The notes: generated by a model not told the origin, from the letters alone. A stretch of DNA of 16,645 nucleotides from Streptomyces sp. NRRL F-5727 (GCF_000719555.1 NZ_JOGX01000119.1:1-16645); one strand, 5' to 3'. Positions 1 through 6,723 are shown, counted from the stretch's first letter. Numbers and translations are program-made.

Positions 1-117
1 GGCCCCGGGGTCCTGCGCGAGCAGCGCGTCCAGGATGGTGTCGCTGATCCGGTCGGCGATCTTGTCGGGATGTCCCTCGGTCACGGACTCCGAGGTGAAG
101 AGGCGGCCGCCGCTCAT
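1..117 (-). CDS. metK: S-adenosylmethionine synthetase, N-terminal part (cut by window edge)
   Basis: The 39 visible residues read [20 protein letters not shown] and continue with [13 protein letters not shown]. This is the hallmark N-terminus of methionine adenosyltransferase, including the ATP-binding GHPDK segment. The enzyme makes SAM from methionine and ATP in the cytoplasm. The ATG at 117 overlaps the TGA of the upstream carrier-protein gene (ATGA, 4 bases shared), so the two are translationally coupled and metK is part of the operon. Two methyltransferase genes lie upstream in the same operon, so a local SAM supply is a reasonable role. The gene continues beyond position 1, so its length and integrity cannot be judged. 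Whether this is the only metK of the genome or a second, cluster-borne copy cannot be seen from here. Confidence 0.93.
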   Translation of the reverse strand, partial: MSGGRLFTSESVTEGHPDKIADRISDTILDALLAQDPGA

Positions 118-365
118 GCCTGGACCTCCACCTGGGCGGGGAAGAAGTGCCGCTCGATGGCGCCGAGGGTGCGGATGACCTCGACCTCCAGGGTCTCCAT
201 CTGGATGGAGACGCCGCTCTCCTGCTCCAGCAGGAAGACGAACTCCACGAAGGAGAGGGAGTCGATCAGCCGGTTCTCGATGAGGTCGAGGTCGGGGGCG
301 ATGTCCTGGCGCTCCGGGTGGCGCTCCAGGATCCAGTTCTTGATCTGCTGCAGGCCGTCGGCCAT
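114..365 (-). CDS. free-standing acyl/aminoacyl carrier protein
   Basis: This is an 83-residue protein of carrier-protein size. The segment [19 protein letters not shown] contains the DSL phosphopantetheine attachment motif, with Ser36 as the expected modified residue. The flanking helices are acidic, as usual in this fold. The start at 365 is supported by a strong GAGGAG ribosome binding site about 8 bases upstream. It lies 11 bases after the phosphopantetheinyl transferase gene and overlaps metK by four bases. A carrier protein next to a stand-alone amino acid:carrier-protein ligase and a dedicated transferase suggests that it carries an activated amino acid rather than a fatty acid. That role is inferred from neighbours. 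The carrier fold itself is clear from the sequence. Confidence 0.9.
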   Translation of the reverse strand: MADGLQQIKNWILERHPERQDIAPDLDLIENRLIDSLSFVEFVFLLEQESGVSIQMETLEVEVIRTLGAIERHFFPAQVEVQA

Positions 366-376
366 GGGGGTTCTCC

Positions 377-820
377 TCAACTCGGTTGCGCGGGTGGGGT
401 GGGGGCGATGATCGGGGCGGCGACCGCCACCGCGTAGTCCACGTCGTGGCTGATGGACACGGTGATCTCGGCGATGCCGGATCCGGCGGCCATCTCGGCG
501 GCGGAGCCGTGGAGTTCGACGAGCGGCCAGCCGCCGTCGGAGCGCCGCACCACGATGTCCGGCCAGGGCAGGAACCTGCCCCGGACCCGTAAGGTCTTGA
601 AGGCCGCTTCCTTCGCCGCGATCCGTCCGCACAGGCTCAGCACGTCGAGCCCGGTGGCGGTGCGGCAGTCGGCGAGTTCGCCGGGGGTGAGCATCCGCTC
701 GAAGAAGCGCTCCCCGTACTGTGCGAGGAGCCGGCGGACACGGTTGACGGACACGATGTCCATGCCGAGGTTCGCCCAGCCCAGGCCGCCCGCCGGCGGG
801 GCGACGGGACGGGCCGGCAC
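377..820 (-). CDS. AcpS-type 4'-phosphopantetheinyl transferase
   Basis: This is a 147-residue AcpS-like enzyme that transfers phosphopantetheine from CoA to the serine of a carrier protein. The [12 protein letters not shown] segment matches the conserved G-x-D-I-V start of the family, and [11 protein letters not shown] carries the second metal-binding motif. Asp21 and Glu71 are 50 residues apart, the same spacing as the Mg ligands Asp8 and Glu58 of classical AcpS. A C-terminal SISHD motif is also present. The GTG at 820 is preferred because the family motif begins before the internal Met20. It starts one base after the ligase stop codon, so it is probably translationally coupled; no strong ribosome binding site is visible. 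Codon 77 is TTA, the only in-frame TTA seen in the window. Its natural partner is the carrier protein encoded immediately downstream. Confidence 0.88.
   Translation of the reverse strand: MPARPVAPPAGGLGWANLGMDIVSVNRVRRLLAQYGERFFERMLTPGELADCRTATGLDVLSLCGRIAAKEAAFKTLRVRGRFLPWPDIVVRRSDGGWPLVELHGSAAEMAAGSGIAEITVSISHDVDYAVAVAAPIIAPTPPAQPS
590..592 (-). promoter_or_regulatory. in-frame TTA (bldA) codon in the phosphopantetheinyl transferase gene
   Basis: Leu77 of the transferase is encoded by TTA (TAA on the plus strand). In Streptomyces this codon is read by the bldA leucyl tRNA, whose active form accumulates late in development. I found no other in-frame TTA in the recognised genes of this window. 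Carrier-protein activation could therefore be limited by bldA, which is an inference. Confidence 0.8.
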
Positions 821-821
821 G

Positions 822-1676
822 TCAGATCACCGGCCCGGCCGCGTCCAGGACCGCCCGGGTCGCCGCCTCCCAGCCGCCGTGGCGGCGGGTCAGCGCGGAC
901 AGCCAGCGTTCCAGGCCGAAGGCGACGCAGCTGGTGAAGGCCGGGCCCCCGGTCGACGCGAGCGTGAGGGCGCAGCGCTCGCCGAAGAAGTTCCGGTGCG
1001 TGTTGACCGAGGCGATCGCCAGGTCCTCGTACAGGAACTCGTACTTCACCGGGGTGAGCCGCTGCAGGAGCGCCTTCGAGCCGCCCTTGTCGAAGAAGGG
1101 GTCGCAGGCGGCCTCCTTCCGCAGGCTCAGGCCGACGGCCTCGGCGAAGGCGTCGATGCGGGCGGTGAAGGCGGTGAGGTGGTCCTCGGCGTGCTCGCGG
1201 GAGCCGATGGCGACGATCTCCCGCATGCGGAAGCCGAGCTGGCGGCGCATGCCCTCGTAGTGGGTCTCCTTGCGGAAGCACCACGAGCAGACGGTGACGA
1301 GGGTGTCGTCGGCGACCTGCCGGCCCTGGTGGTCCAGGTAGACGGCGTAGCAGGAGGCGGAGGGCAGGCCGAGTCCGGCCGGTTCGAGGGCGGCGGCCGG
1401 CCAGTGGCCGCGGTCGCCGTCGAAGGGGGTGGTGAGCCTCTTCTCCAGGTCGAGGGGGGCGGCGAGGACGGCCTGGTGGGGGAAGTTGTCGTAGTAGTCG
1501 AGCCGCGCCAGGTCGGCGGCGGGCAGCAGCGGCGGCATGGTCATCGGGCGGGCGCCCGCGGACACGCCCCAGCTCTCGAAGGTGTCGTCGAGGAGCCGCA
1601 GCAGGCGGGTCCCCTCGGGACCCAGGGACGGCAGGCCCCTGGTCGCCCCGGTGGTCTCGGGGAGGGTGGCGGTCAT
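822..1676 (-). CDS. amino acid:[carrier protein] ligase, class II aminoacyl-tRNA synthetase-like
   Basis: This 284-residue protein resembles the catalytic core of atypical (archaeal-type) seryl-tRNA synthetases, without a tRNA-binding arm. It is close in size to the known stand-alone amino acid:carrier-protein ligases of rhizobia, which are about 330 residues. Visible features are CSWCFRKE (Cys130, Cys133), the class II motif-2-like FRMREI (Arg150, Glu153), and TSCVAFGLERW, with Cys250 directly before the motif-3 arginine (Arg257). Cysteines in this arrangement fit the zinc-binding active site of the family. The expected reaction is ATP-dependent adenylation of a small amino acid and transfer to the phosphopantetheine thiol of the carrier protein encoded nearby. 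The start at 1676 has GAGAGG upstream. The amino acid cannot be read from sequence; glycine, alanine or serine are the precedents. Confidence 0.82.
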   Translation of the reverse strand: MTATLPETTGATRGLPSLGPEGTRLLRLLDDTFESWGVSAGARPMTMPPLLPAADLARLDYYDNFPHQAVLAAPLDLEKRLTTPFDGDRGHWPAAALEPAGLGLPSASCYAVYLDHQGRQVADDTLVTVCSWCFRKETHYEGMRRQLGFRMREIVAIGSREHAEDHLTAFTARIDAFAEAVGLSLRKEAACDPFFDKGGSKALLQRLTPVKYEFLYEDLAIASVNTHRNFFGERCALTLASTGGPAFTSCVAFGLERWLSALTRRHGGWEAATRAVLDAAGPVI

Positions 1677-1728
1677 GGTCGGTGCACCTCTCGGGTGAGG
1701 GCTCTCGGGTGGGTGCTCCCGGGCGGGC

Positions 1729-2622
1729 TCAGAGGACGGGCAGGGTGTCGTCCGAGAAGATCCCGGTCTTCAGGAAGAAGGCGAGCGGCTTGCGGATCGC
1801 CCTGCGCTCGTGGGCGCGGCGGGACGGGTCGGCGATCAGGGCGTTGCGCAGGCCGAGCGGGTCGGGGAGGCCGGCGTCCCGGTACACGTGCGGGTTGTAG
1901 AGGGAGTTGACGCTGTAGACGACGTATCGCTTGAGGTACGCCTCCACCTCCCGGACGCGGGCCGCGGGCACGGCCTCGCACATGCGCTGGTGGAGGAGGG
2001 AGACGAGCTCGCGGCCGAAGGCGATGTGGCGGGACTCGTCCTGGTGGTGGATGCGGTTGACCTCGCGGATGGTGTGGCAGAGGGAGTCGTCCTTCGCCAT
2101 CCGGGAGTTGTAGTGGTCGACGAGCTCCTCGAAGAAGAGGATCCGGGTGAAGACGAGGAAGTTCTCGACCTCGGGCTCCCAGGCGGCGTCGGCGCGCATG
2201 GCGGTGGAGCCGTAGATCTTGTGGCCGTACCGCCGGCAGAACTCGGAGAAGAACCACATGTGTTCGTTCTCCTCGCCGATGAAGTGGTGGAAGAAGTCCG
2301 AGGGGACCTCGAAGCCGGGCATGTGGATGCGGCCGACGACCTCGATGAGGAGTTCGCGGATGCCGTGCACGTTGAGGCTGTAGAAGTTGATCGACTCCCA
2401 CTTGGAGAGGCGCTGGAGCGCTTCCTCGCCGAGGGCGTCGTAGTGCTCGGTGCCGTAGACGGTGAGCAGCTCCGGCGTCATCCAGAAACGGTTCTCCTCC
2501 AGGGTCTCGGGCCACTGGAAGGTCTGGTACGGGTTGTAGTAGTCCTCGACCGAGCGTTCGCTGAGGCGGTCGAGGACCTCCAGGAAGCGGTCGCTGACGG
2601 GCAGCGGGGCGGTCACGCCCAT
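1729..2622 (-). CDS. AurF-like non-heme diiron N-oxygenase
   Basis: This 297-residue, mostly helical protein carries an AurF-type diiron ligand set. EENEH gives an ExxH pair (Glu118, His121), FFEELVDHY gives Glu165, and IHHQDESRHI gives His192, Glu196 and His199. The Glu165-His192-Glu196-His199 spacing is identical to Glu196-His223-Glu227-His230 of AurF, the p-aminobenzoate N-oxygenase. A further glutamate (Glu90 or Glu94) probably completes the set. Family members oxidise amines to hydroxylamine, nitroso or nitro groups, and one (AzoC) leads to azoxy products. The start at 2622 has AAGGAG 8 bases upstream. A 151-base gap separates it from the upstream methyltransferase and 52 bases separate it from the ligase. 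Context suggests a carrier-bound amino acid as substrate, but a free amine or C-hydroxylation cannot be excluded. Confidence 0.85.
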   Translation of the reverse strand: MGVTAPLPVSDRFLEVLDRLSERSVEDYYNPYQTFQWPETLEENRFWMTPELLTVYGTEHYDALGEEALQRLSKWESINFYSLNVHGIRELLIEVVGRIHMPGFEVPSDFFHHFIGEENEHMWFFSEFCRRYGHKIYGSTAMRADAAWEPEVENFLVFTRILFFEELVDHYNSRMAKDDSLCHTIREVNRIHHQDESRHIAFGRELVSLLHQRMCEAVPAARVREVEAYLKRYVVYSVNSLYNPHVYRDAGLPDPLGLRNALIADPSRRAHERRAIRKPLAFFLKTGIFSDDTLPVL

Positions 2623-2773
2623 GGTTCTGGCTCCTTCTTCTTTCAGGATCGGTTCGCCTCCGGGGCGCTCATGCCGGGCTCACGGCACCGACCGTGCTCG
2701 ACCCCCCGTTCCGGGGCCTGCGCGCGCTCGGCGCCGTTCCCTCGACGCGCCCCTTCGGCTCACTCGCCGGGGG

Positions 2774-3817
2774 TCACGGGCGGACTTCGTAGACCGCGTT
2801 CACCGGGGTCTCGGTGGCGCGCCGCCAGCGGGTGAAGCCGGCCTCCTCGGCGATGGCCCGGAACGCCTTCTCCCCGGAGTGGTTGCCGAGGGCGTGCGGG
2901 CCGCGCTGGGCGACGGCGACCGGCAGGCACATCACGGCGGACAGGGCCATGAACATGCGGGCGGCGGGGGTCTGGGTGTCGATGTCCTGCGGGGAGACGT
3001 TCGACTCGACGAGCATCCAGGTGCCGTCGGCGTCCAGCGACTTGTGGACGTGCTGGGCGGCGGCGACCGGGTCGCCCATGTCGTGCAGGGCGTTGAAGAA
3101 GCAGACCAGGTCGTAGCCGGAGCCGGGGTAGTCGTCGGCGGAGGCGACGTCGAAGACGACCCGGTCCGAGAGGCCGGCCTCCTCGGCCAGCTCGCGGGCG
3201 ATCGCGATGGCCTCCTCGGAGTAGTCGAAGCCGTGGACGGTGGCGTGCGGGAACGCCTTCGCGATGAGGAGGGTGGTGTGGCCGACGCCGCAGCCCACGT
3301 CGGCGACCGTGCCGCCGTCGCGCAGCTTGTCGGTGACCTCGTGGAGGGAGGGCAGCCAGTCGGGGACGAGCTTGTGCTCGTACGCCGGCTGGAAGAAGGA
3401 GCCCATGCCGGTGTCGAGGGCGGCGTCGTGCTCGGCCCAGCCGACGCCGTCGCCGGTGCGGTACGCCTCGACCAGCAGGTCCTCGGTGGCGTACAGCGCC
3501 TTGAGGGCGGTGAAGAAGCCGGCGGCGAAGGTGACGGCCTTCGGGTCGGCGAGGACCTCGGCGTGGTCGGCGGGCAGGGTGTACGTGAGCGAGCTCGGGT
3601 GCCGCTCGACGTACCCGGCGGAGAGCTGGGCGTGCAGCCACTCCTCGACGTACCGCTCGTTCGTGCCGGTCCGCTCGGCCAGCCCGGCGGCGGTGAGGGG
3701 GCCGTGCTGAGCGAGAGCCTTGTAGAGGCCGAGGCGCTCGCCGAGGGCGACGGTCAGGCCGCGGACGGCGGCGCCGGCGTCGCTGATGACGCGCTGGTGG
3801 AAGTCGTGGGCGCTCAC
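2774..3817 (-). CDS. class I SAM-dependent methyltransferase with N-terminal winged helix
   Basis: This is a 347-residue protein. Residues 20-80 form a winged-helix-like dimerisation region (GLTVALGERLGLYKAL, then LTAAGLAERTG), as in O-methyltransferases of secondary metabolism. The C-terminal Rossmann domain has the SAM-binding motif VADVGCGVGHTTL (about 171-183), followed by an acidic residue in HGFDYSEEA. The start is GTG at 3817, overlapping the TGA of the upstream methyltransferase gene (GTGA), so the two are tightly coupled. The overall design is similar to Rv2258c-like methyltransferases, so O-, N- or C-methylation is possible and the acceptor is unknown. Its place in an operon with metK supports a real SAM-consuming step in this pathway. 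Confidence 0.85.
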   Translation of the reverse strand: MSAHDFHQRVISDAGAAVRGLTVALGERLGLYKALAQHGPLTAAGLAERTGTNERYVEEWLHAQLSAGYVERHPSSLTYTLPADHAEVLADPKAVTFAAGFFTALKALYATEDLLVEAYRTGDGVGWAEHDAALDTGMGSFFQPAYEHKLVPDWLPSLHEVTDKLRDGGTVADVGCGVGHTTLLIAKAFPHATVHGFDYSEEAIAIARELAEEAGLSDRVVFDVASADDYPGSGYDLVCFFNALHDMGDPVAAAQHVHKSLDADGTWMLVESNVSPQDIDTQTPAARMFMALSAVMCLPVAVAQRGPHALGNHSGEKAFRAIAEEAGFTRWRRATETPVNAVYEVRP

Positions 3818-4665
3818 GCGGCCGCCTCCTGGTCGAATCCGGGCGCGGACGGCAGGTCGCACGTGAAGAGGAAGGAGCGGGGGATGCCGGGGATCGCGCG
3901 GTCCGGGACCGGGTAGGGCCAGCGGTCGAAGTCGGCGCCGGCCTCGCCGGGCTGCTTCACCTCGCGGACGGACCAGCCGCACTCGGCGAGCAGTTCCTCG
4001 GGCTCCTCGGTGCCGAAGAGCCACGGGTTGCCGTCCTCCTCCAGGGCCTTCATGAAGTCCCTGGCGAGCGGGTTGACGAGGGCGGCCCGGGAGATGACGT
4101 CGCCGAGCAGTACGGTGCCGGGCGCGGAGTGGGCGGCGAGGGTCGCGATCAGGGTGCGTACGGCCTGCTCGGGGAGGAAGAACAGCAGGCCCTCGACGAC
4201 CCAGAGGACCGGCTCGTCGCTCTTCCAGCCGGCCTCCTTGAGCGGGCCGGTCCAGTCCTGGGTGAGGTCGACGGGGACGGCGACGCGGGTGCGGCCGGCC
4301 GGCTGCGGCTCGTCCTTCAGCATCCGGGCCTTGGCGTCGAGGAGCGCGGGGCGGTCGAGCTCGTAGACGGTGACGCCGTCGGGCCACGGCAGCCGGTAGA
4401 AGCGGGTGTCCATGCCGGCGGCGAGGAACACGACCTGGCGGATGCCGCGCTCCTGGACCGCCTGGACGATGGCCCGGTCGAGGTAGGTGGTGCGGATGGC
4501 GAGGAACGGCACGATGCCGCCGCCGGCGTAACGCTTCAGCAGCTCGACGCCGGTCTCGTCGGCGACGGTGCGCGCGTACGGATCGGCGAACAGCCGGTCC
4601 TCGCGCTCGGTCTCCAGGGCACGCGCGGCGGCGGTCCACTGGGCGGTGCGGGATACGGCCTCCAC
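3814..4665 (-). CDS. SAM-dependent methyltransferase, leucine carboxyl methyltransferase-like family
   Basis: This 283-residue protein belongs to the actinobacterial family related to leucine carboxyl methyltransferases and polyketide O-methyltransferases. The signature N-terminus SRTAQWTAAARALETERED is followed by RLFADPYA and the SAM-binding segment VVFLAAGMDTRFYRL (about 78-91). Acidic YELDRP follows, as expected for ribose contact. The start is GTG at 4665, with AAGGGAG about 9 bases upstream. Longer in-frame starts lead into low-complexity repeat sequence and are rejected. The stop overlaps the next methyltransferase start. Family members include carboxyl and hydroxyl methyltransferases, so a methyl ester or ether on the product is plausible; the substrate is not deducible. 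Confidence 0.85.
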   Translation of the reverse strand: MEAVSRTAQWTAAARALETEREDRLFADPYARTVADETGVELLKRYAGGGIVPFLAIRTTYLDRAIVQAVQERGIRQVVFLAAGMDTRFYRLPWPDGVTVYELDRPALLDAKARMLKDEPQPAGRTRVAVPVDLTQDWTGPLKEAGWKSDEPVLWVVEGLLFFLPEQAVRTLIATLAAHSAPGTVLLGDVISRAALVNPLARDFMKALEEDGNPWLFGTEEPEELLAECGWSVREVKQPGEAGADFDRWPYPVPDRAIPGIPRSFLFTCDLPSAPGFDQEAAA

Positions 4666-4686
4666 GGGAGGTCTCCCTTCGGTTGG

Positions 4687-4744
4687 TTTCCGGTGATGGC
4701 TCCGGTGACGGTCCGGTGACGGCTCCGACGACGGCTCCGGTGAT
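4687..4744. repeat. five short tandem repeats of about 12 bp
   Basis: Five degenerate copies of GGCTCCGGTGAC lie in a row, with unit starts at 4687, 4698, 4710, 4721 and 4733. They occupy the untranslated leader just upstream of the first methyltransferase start. Copy-number slippage or a degraded coding remnant are both possible, and no function is evident. Confidence 0.7.
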
Positions 4745-4784
4745 ACGGACGGCCGTGTCCAGGGCCGGGCGGGGGCGTGCGGTT

Positions 4785-4831
4785 CCCGTCGACGGGCATA
4801 CGGACCCGTCGGGGCGGGGGGGCACGCCCCC
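4785..4831 (-). other. cluster of competing hairpins after the MaoC-like gene
   Basis: CCCGTC (4785-4790) and GACGGG (4791-4796) form a perfect palindrome, but GACGGG can instead pair with CCCGTC at 4805-4810 across an 8-base loop. A third hairpin, GGGGG/CCCCC at 4818-4831, abuts the MaoC-like stop codon. No T-run follows on the minus strand, so this may be a weak terminator, an RNA-stabilising structure or an attenuator-like element. I cannot decide from sequence. Confidence 0.45.
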
Positions 4832-4832
4832 G

Positions 4833-5375
4833 TCAGGCGGTCATGACCGGGACACAGACCTTGGCCTTGGCGCCCGTGCAGCCGACGGGGTCCTCGGCCG
4901 CGGGCATCGACGACGGATGCGCGGCCTCGGTGTCGGCGGGGCGCCGGCGGAAGATGCTGTGCAGGATCATGCTGAACACGGCCGTCCCGTCGGCGGCCAC
5001 GAGCGTGCACCGCGGTTTGACGGTGCCGGTGGCGGGATGGAACGGCGACGGGGTGGCGCCGAGGATCTCGACGCGCGCGGTCAGGACGTCGCCGGGGCGT
5101 ACGGGGCGCAGGTAGCGGACCTCGTCGATGCCGGGCGAGCCGAGGCAGTCGCTGTAGGCGAGCAGGCCGTCGACGTACCGCCGCATGAAGAGCGACTGGG
5201 TGTGGAAGCCGCTGGCGATCAGTCCGCCGAACGGCGAGTCCTTCGCCCGCTCCGGGTCCGTGTGGAAGGGCTGCGGATCGAAGCGCCGGCCGAACTCCAG
5301 CACCTCCTCCGCGGTGACGGTGACGGTGCCCAGTTCATGGACGTCGCCGGGCCGGAAGTCCTCGAAGTAGCGCAT
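4833..5375 (-). CDS. MaoC-like hot-dog fold dehydratase/hydratase
   Basis: This 180-residue protein begins MRYFEDFRPGD, typical of MaoC-domain proteins. It contains FDPQPFHTDPE (Asp33 and His38 as the catalytic pair), followed by SPFGGLIASGFHT, the conserved hydratase-2 loop. Such enzymes add or remove water on acyl thioesters, usually CoA or carrier-protein bound. The tail after residue 145 is unusual: Pro/Ala-rich with two cysteines (VGCTGAKAKVC). The start at 5375 follows an AAGGGGGG ribosome binding site and lies about 40 bases below the predicted transcription start. The in-frame GTG at 5420 lies about at or upstream of that start and is unlikely. It is the first gene of the operon. Dehydration of a carrier-bound beta-hydroxy (for example seryl) group would fit but is speculative. 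Confidence 0.85.
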   Translation of the reverse strand: MRYFEDFRPGDVHELGTVTVTAEEVLEFGRRFDPQPFHTDPERAKDSPFGGLIASGFHTQSLFMRRYVDGLLAYSDCLGSPGIDEVRYLRPVRPGDVLTARVEILGATPSPFHPATGTVKPRCTLVAADGTAVFSMILHSIFRRRPADTEAAHPSSMPAAEDPVGCTGAKAKVCVPVMTA

Positions 5376-5422
5376 CGGACGCCCCCCTTGACCTAGGAGT
5401 TCTACGTTTCCTGGCATCACCC

Positions 5423-5452
5423 AATCTACGAATGACTCATTTCTTTTGTCAA
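5423..5452 (-). promoter_or_regulatory. promoter of the biosynthetic operon with embedded palindrome
   Basis: On the minus strand TTGACA (5447-5452) is followed after 18 bases by TAGATT (5423-5428), a very good sigma-70 (HrdB)-type promoter for Streptomyces. The spacer contains the perfect palindrome AATGACTCATT (5431-5441), well placed for a repressor or other regulator. Transcription would start near 5416, about 40 bases above the MaoC-like ATG. Confidence 0.75.
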
Positions 5453-5455
5453 CCC

Positions 5456-5477
5456 AAAAGAAGCCGGGACTCCGGCT
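5456..5477 (-). terminator. Rho-independent terminator of the PLP enzyme gene
   Basis: Directly after the TAG at 5481-5483, the minus strand reads AGCCGG, a four-base loop, CCGGCT (5462-5477), then TCTTTT. This is a compact intrinsic terminator. It ends only a few bases before the -35 box of the downstream operon promoter, so the PLP gene and the biosynthetic operon are likely insulated from each other. Confidence 0.7.
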
Positions 5478-5480
5478 CGA

Positions 5481-6656
5481 CTACCCCCGGGCGAGGGCCT
5501 GTTCGAGGTCCGCCCACAGGTCGTCCACCGCCTCGATGCCCACCGACATCCGCACCAGCCCCGGCGCGATCCCGGCCGCCGCCAGCGCGGCCCCGTCCAG
5601 CTCGCGATGGGAGGTGGACGCCGGGTGGGTCAGCAGCGTCTCGACCCCGCCGAGCGAGAGGGCGAGCCGGCCGAGCCGCACCCGCTCCACGAGCGCCCGG
5701 CCCGCCGCCCGGCCGCCGTCGAGCTCGAAGGAGAGCAGCCCGCCGCCGCCCGAGAGGACCTTCCGGGCGTGCCCGTACGAGGGATGGGACGGCTGCCACG
5801 GGTAGTGCACGGCCGCCACCCGGGGGTGGACGCGCAGCAGCTCGGCGAGCGCCGCCGCGTTGGCGCAGTGCTCGCGCATCCGCAGCGGCAGCGTGGGTAT
5901 CCCGCGCAGCACCAGCCAGGCGGCGAACGGGTCCGCGCAGGCGCCCAGTTCGACCGTGCGCGGCCAGACCCGGCGGCGCAGCCCGTCGTCCGCGAAGACG
6001 GCCGCGCCGCCGAGCACGTCGGAGTGGCCGGCCAGGTACTTGGTGGCGGAGTGCACGACGACGTCGGCGCCCAGCTCCAGGGGCCGGCACAGGACGGGCG
6101 AGGCGAGCGAGTTGTCGACCACGCTCGTCACCCCGAGCCGGCGGGCCGCGGCGAGCAGCCCCGGCAGGTCGGCGACCTGCCCGGTGGGGTTGGCGATCGT
6201 CTCCAGGACCAGCACACGGGCCGCCGGGTGGACGGCCGCCGCCTCGAACTCGGCGACATCGTCCCCGGAGACGTACACGACCTCGATGCCGTACCGCTCG
6301 GCGAGGTCGGACAGGACGGAGAACGTGCCGCCGTACAGGCAGCGCTGGGCGATCACCCGGTCGCCGGGCCGGAGCAGGGCGAGCAGGACGCCGCTGACCG
6401 CGCCCATGCCGGAGGCGAAGGCGATCGCGCCCGCGCCGCCCTCCAGGCCGGCGAGGGTCTGCTCCAGGGCGCGGACGGTCGGGTTGCCGCGACGGCTGTA
6501 GACGTACCGGCCGTCGGGCCCGGCCATCGCGTCGGCCAGCTCGGCGGCCGAGTCGAAGGCGAAGGCGGAGGACTGCACGAGCGGCACGGACAGCGGCCAA
6601 CTGCCTTCACCGAAGGGCTCGTTGACGACGTGCACGGCGCGGGTGCCGAGTTCCAT
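5481..6656 (-). CDS. Cys/Met-metabolism PLP enzyme (cystathionine gamma-synthase/lyase type)
   Basis: This 391-residue fold-type I PLP enzyme shows YVYSRRGNPT (51-60), a typical phosphate-binding segment. It also has LETIANPTG, DNSLASPV with Asp181 for the pyridine nitrogen, and SATKYLAGHSD with Lys206 as the Schiff-base lysine. CLYGGTF has glycine at the position where methionine gamma-lyases carry their active-site cysteine, which favours cystathionine gamma-synthase or lyase over a true methionine gamma-lyase. The start at 6656 has GAGAGGAAG upstream. It is separated from the biosynthetic operon by a terminator. It may supply or recycle sulfur amino acids for the SAM-consuming operon, or simply be a housekeeping gene. 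The exact substrate is unresolved. Confidence 0.85.
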   Translation of the reverse strand: MELGTRAVHVVNEPFGEGSWPLSVPLVQSSAFAFDSAAELADAMAGPDGRYVYSRRGNPTVRALEQTLAGLEGGAGAIAFASGMGAVSGVLLALLRPGDRVIAQRCLYGGTFSVLSDLAERYGIEVVYVSGDDVAEFEAAAVHPAARVLVLETIANPTGQVADLPGLLAAARRLGVTSVVDNSLASPVLCRPLELGADVVVHSATKYLAGHSDVLGGAAVFADDGLRRRVWPRTVELGACADPFAAWLVLRGIPTLPLRMREHCANAAALAELLRVHPRVAAVHYPWQPSHPSYGHARKVLSGGGGLLSFELDGGRAAGRALVERVRLGRLALSLGGVETLLTHPASTSHRELDGAALAAAGIAPGLVRMSVGIEAVDDLWADLEQALARG

Positions 6657-6679
6657 GGTCTTCCTCTCCGAGGGGGTAA

Positions 6680-6722
6680 GGGATCTCCGGGTACGGGATC
6701 TCGGGTACGGGATCTCGGGTAC
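6680..6722. repeat. three tandem 14-15 bp repeats upstream of the PLP enzyme
   Basis: GGGATCTCGGGTAC occurs twice without change (6695-6708 and 6709-6722). A 15-base variant with one extra C lies at 6680-6694. The array ends about 25 bases above the PLP enzyme start, so it would sit in its promoter or leader. A regulator-binding array or slippage product is possible. Confidence 0.8.
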
Positions 6723-6723
6723 G

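Noticed and set aside
453..1910. Long plus-strand open frames opposite the biosynthetic genes
   Set aside because: They are Gly/Arg-rich antisense shadows typical of high-GC DNA; the minus-strand genes have clear family motifs.
2681..2696. Hairpin CACGG/CCGTG in the gap before the N-oxygenase gene
   Set aside because: The stem is only 5 bp with no T-run, so it is not distinguishable from chance in this base composition. The 151-base gap shows no gene.
5376..5420. Earlier GTG start at 5420 for the MaoC-like gene
   Set aside because: It lies about at or upstream of the predicted transcription start and has no ribosome binding site; the start at 5375 has one and fits the family.
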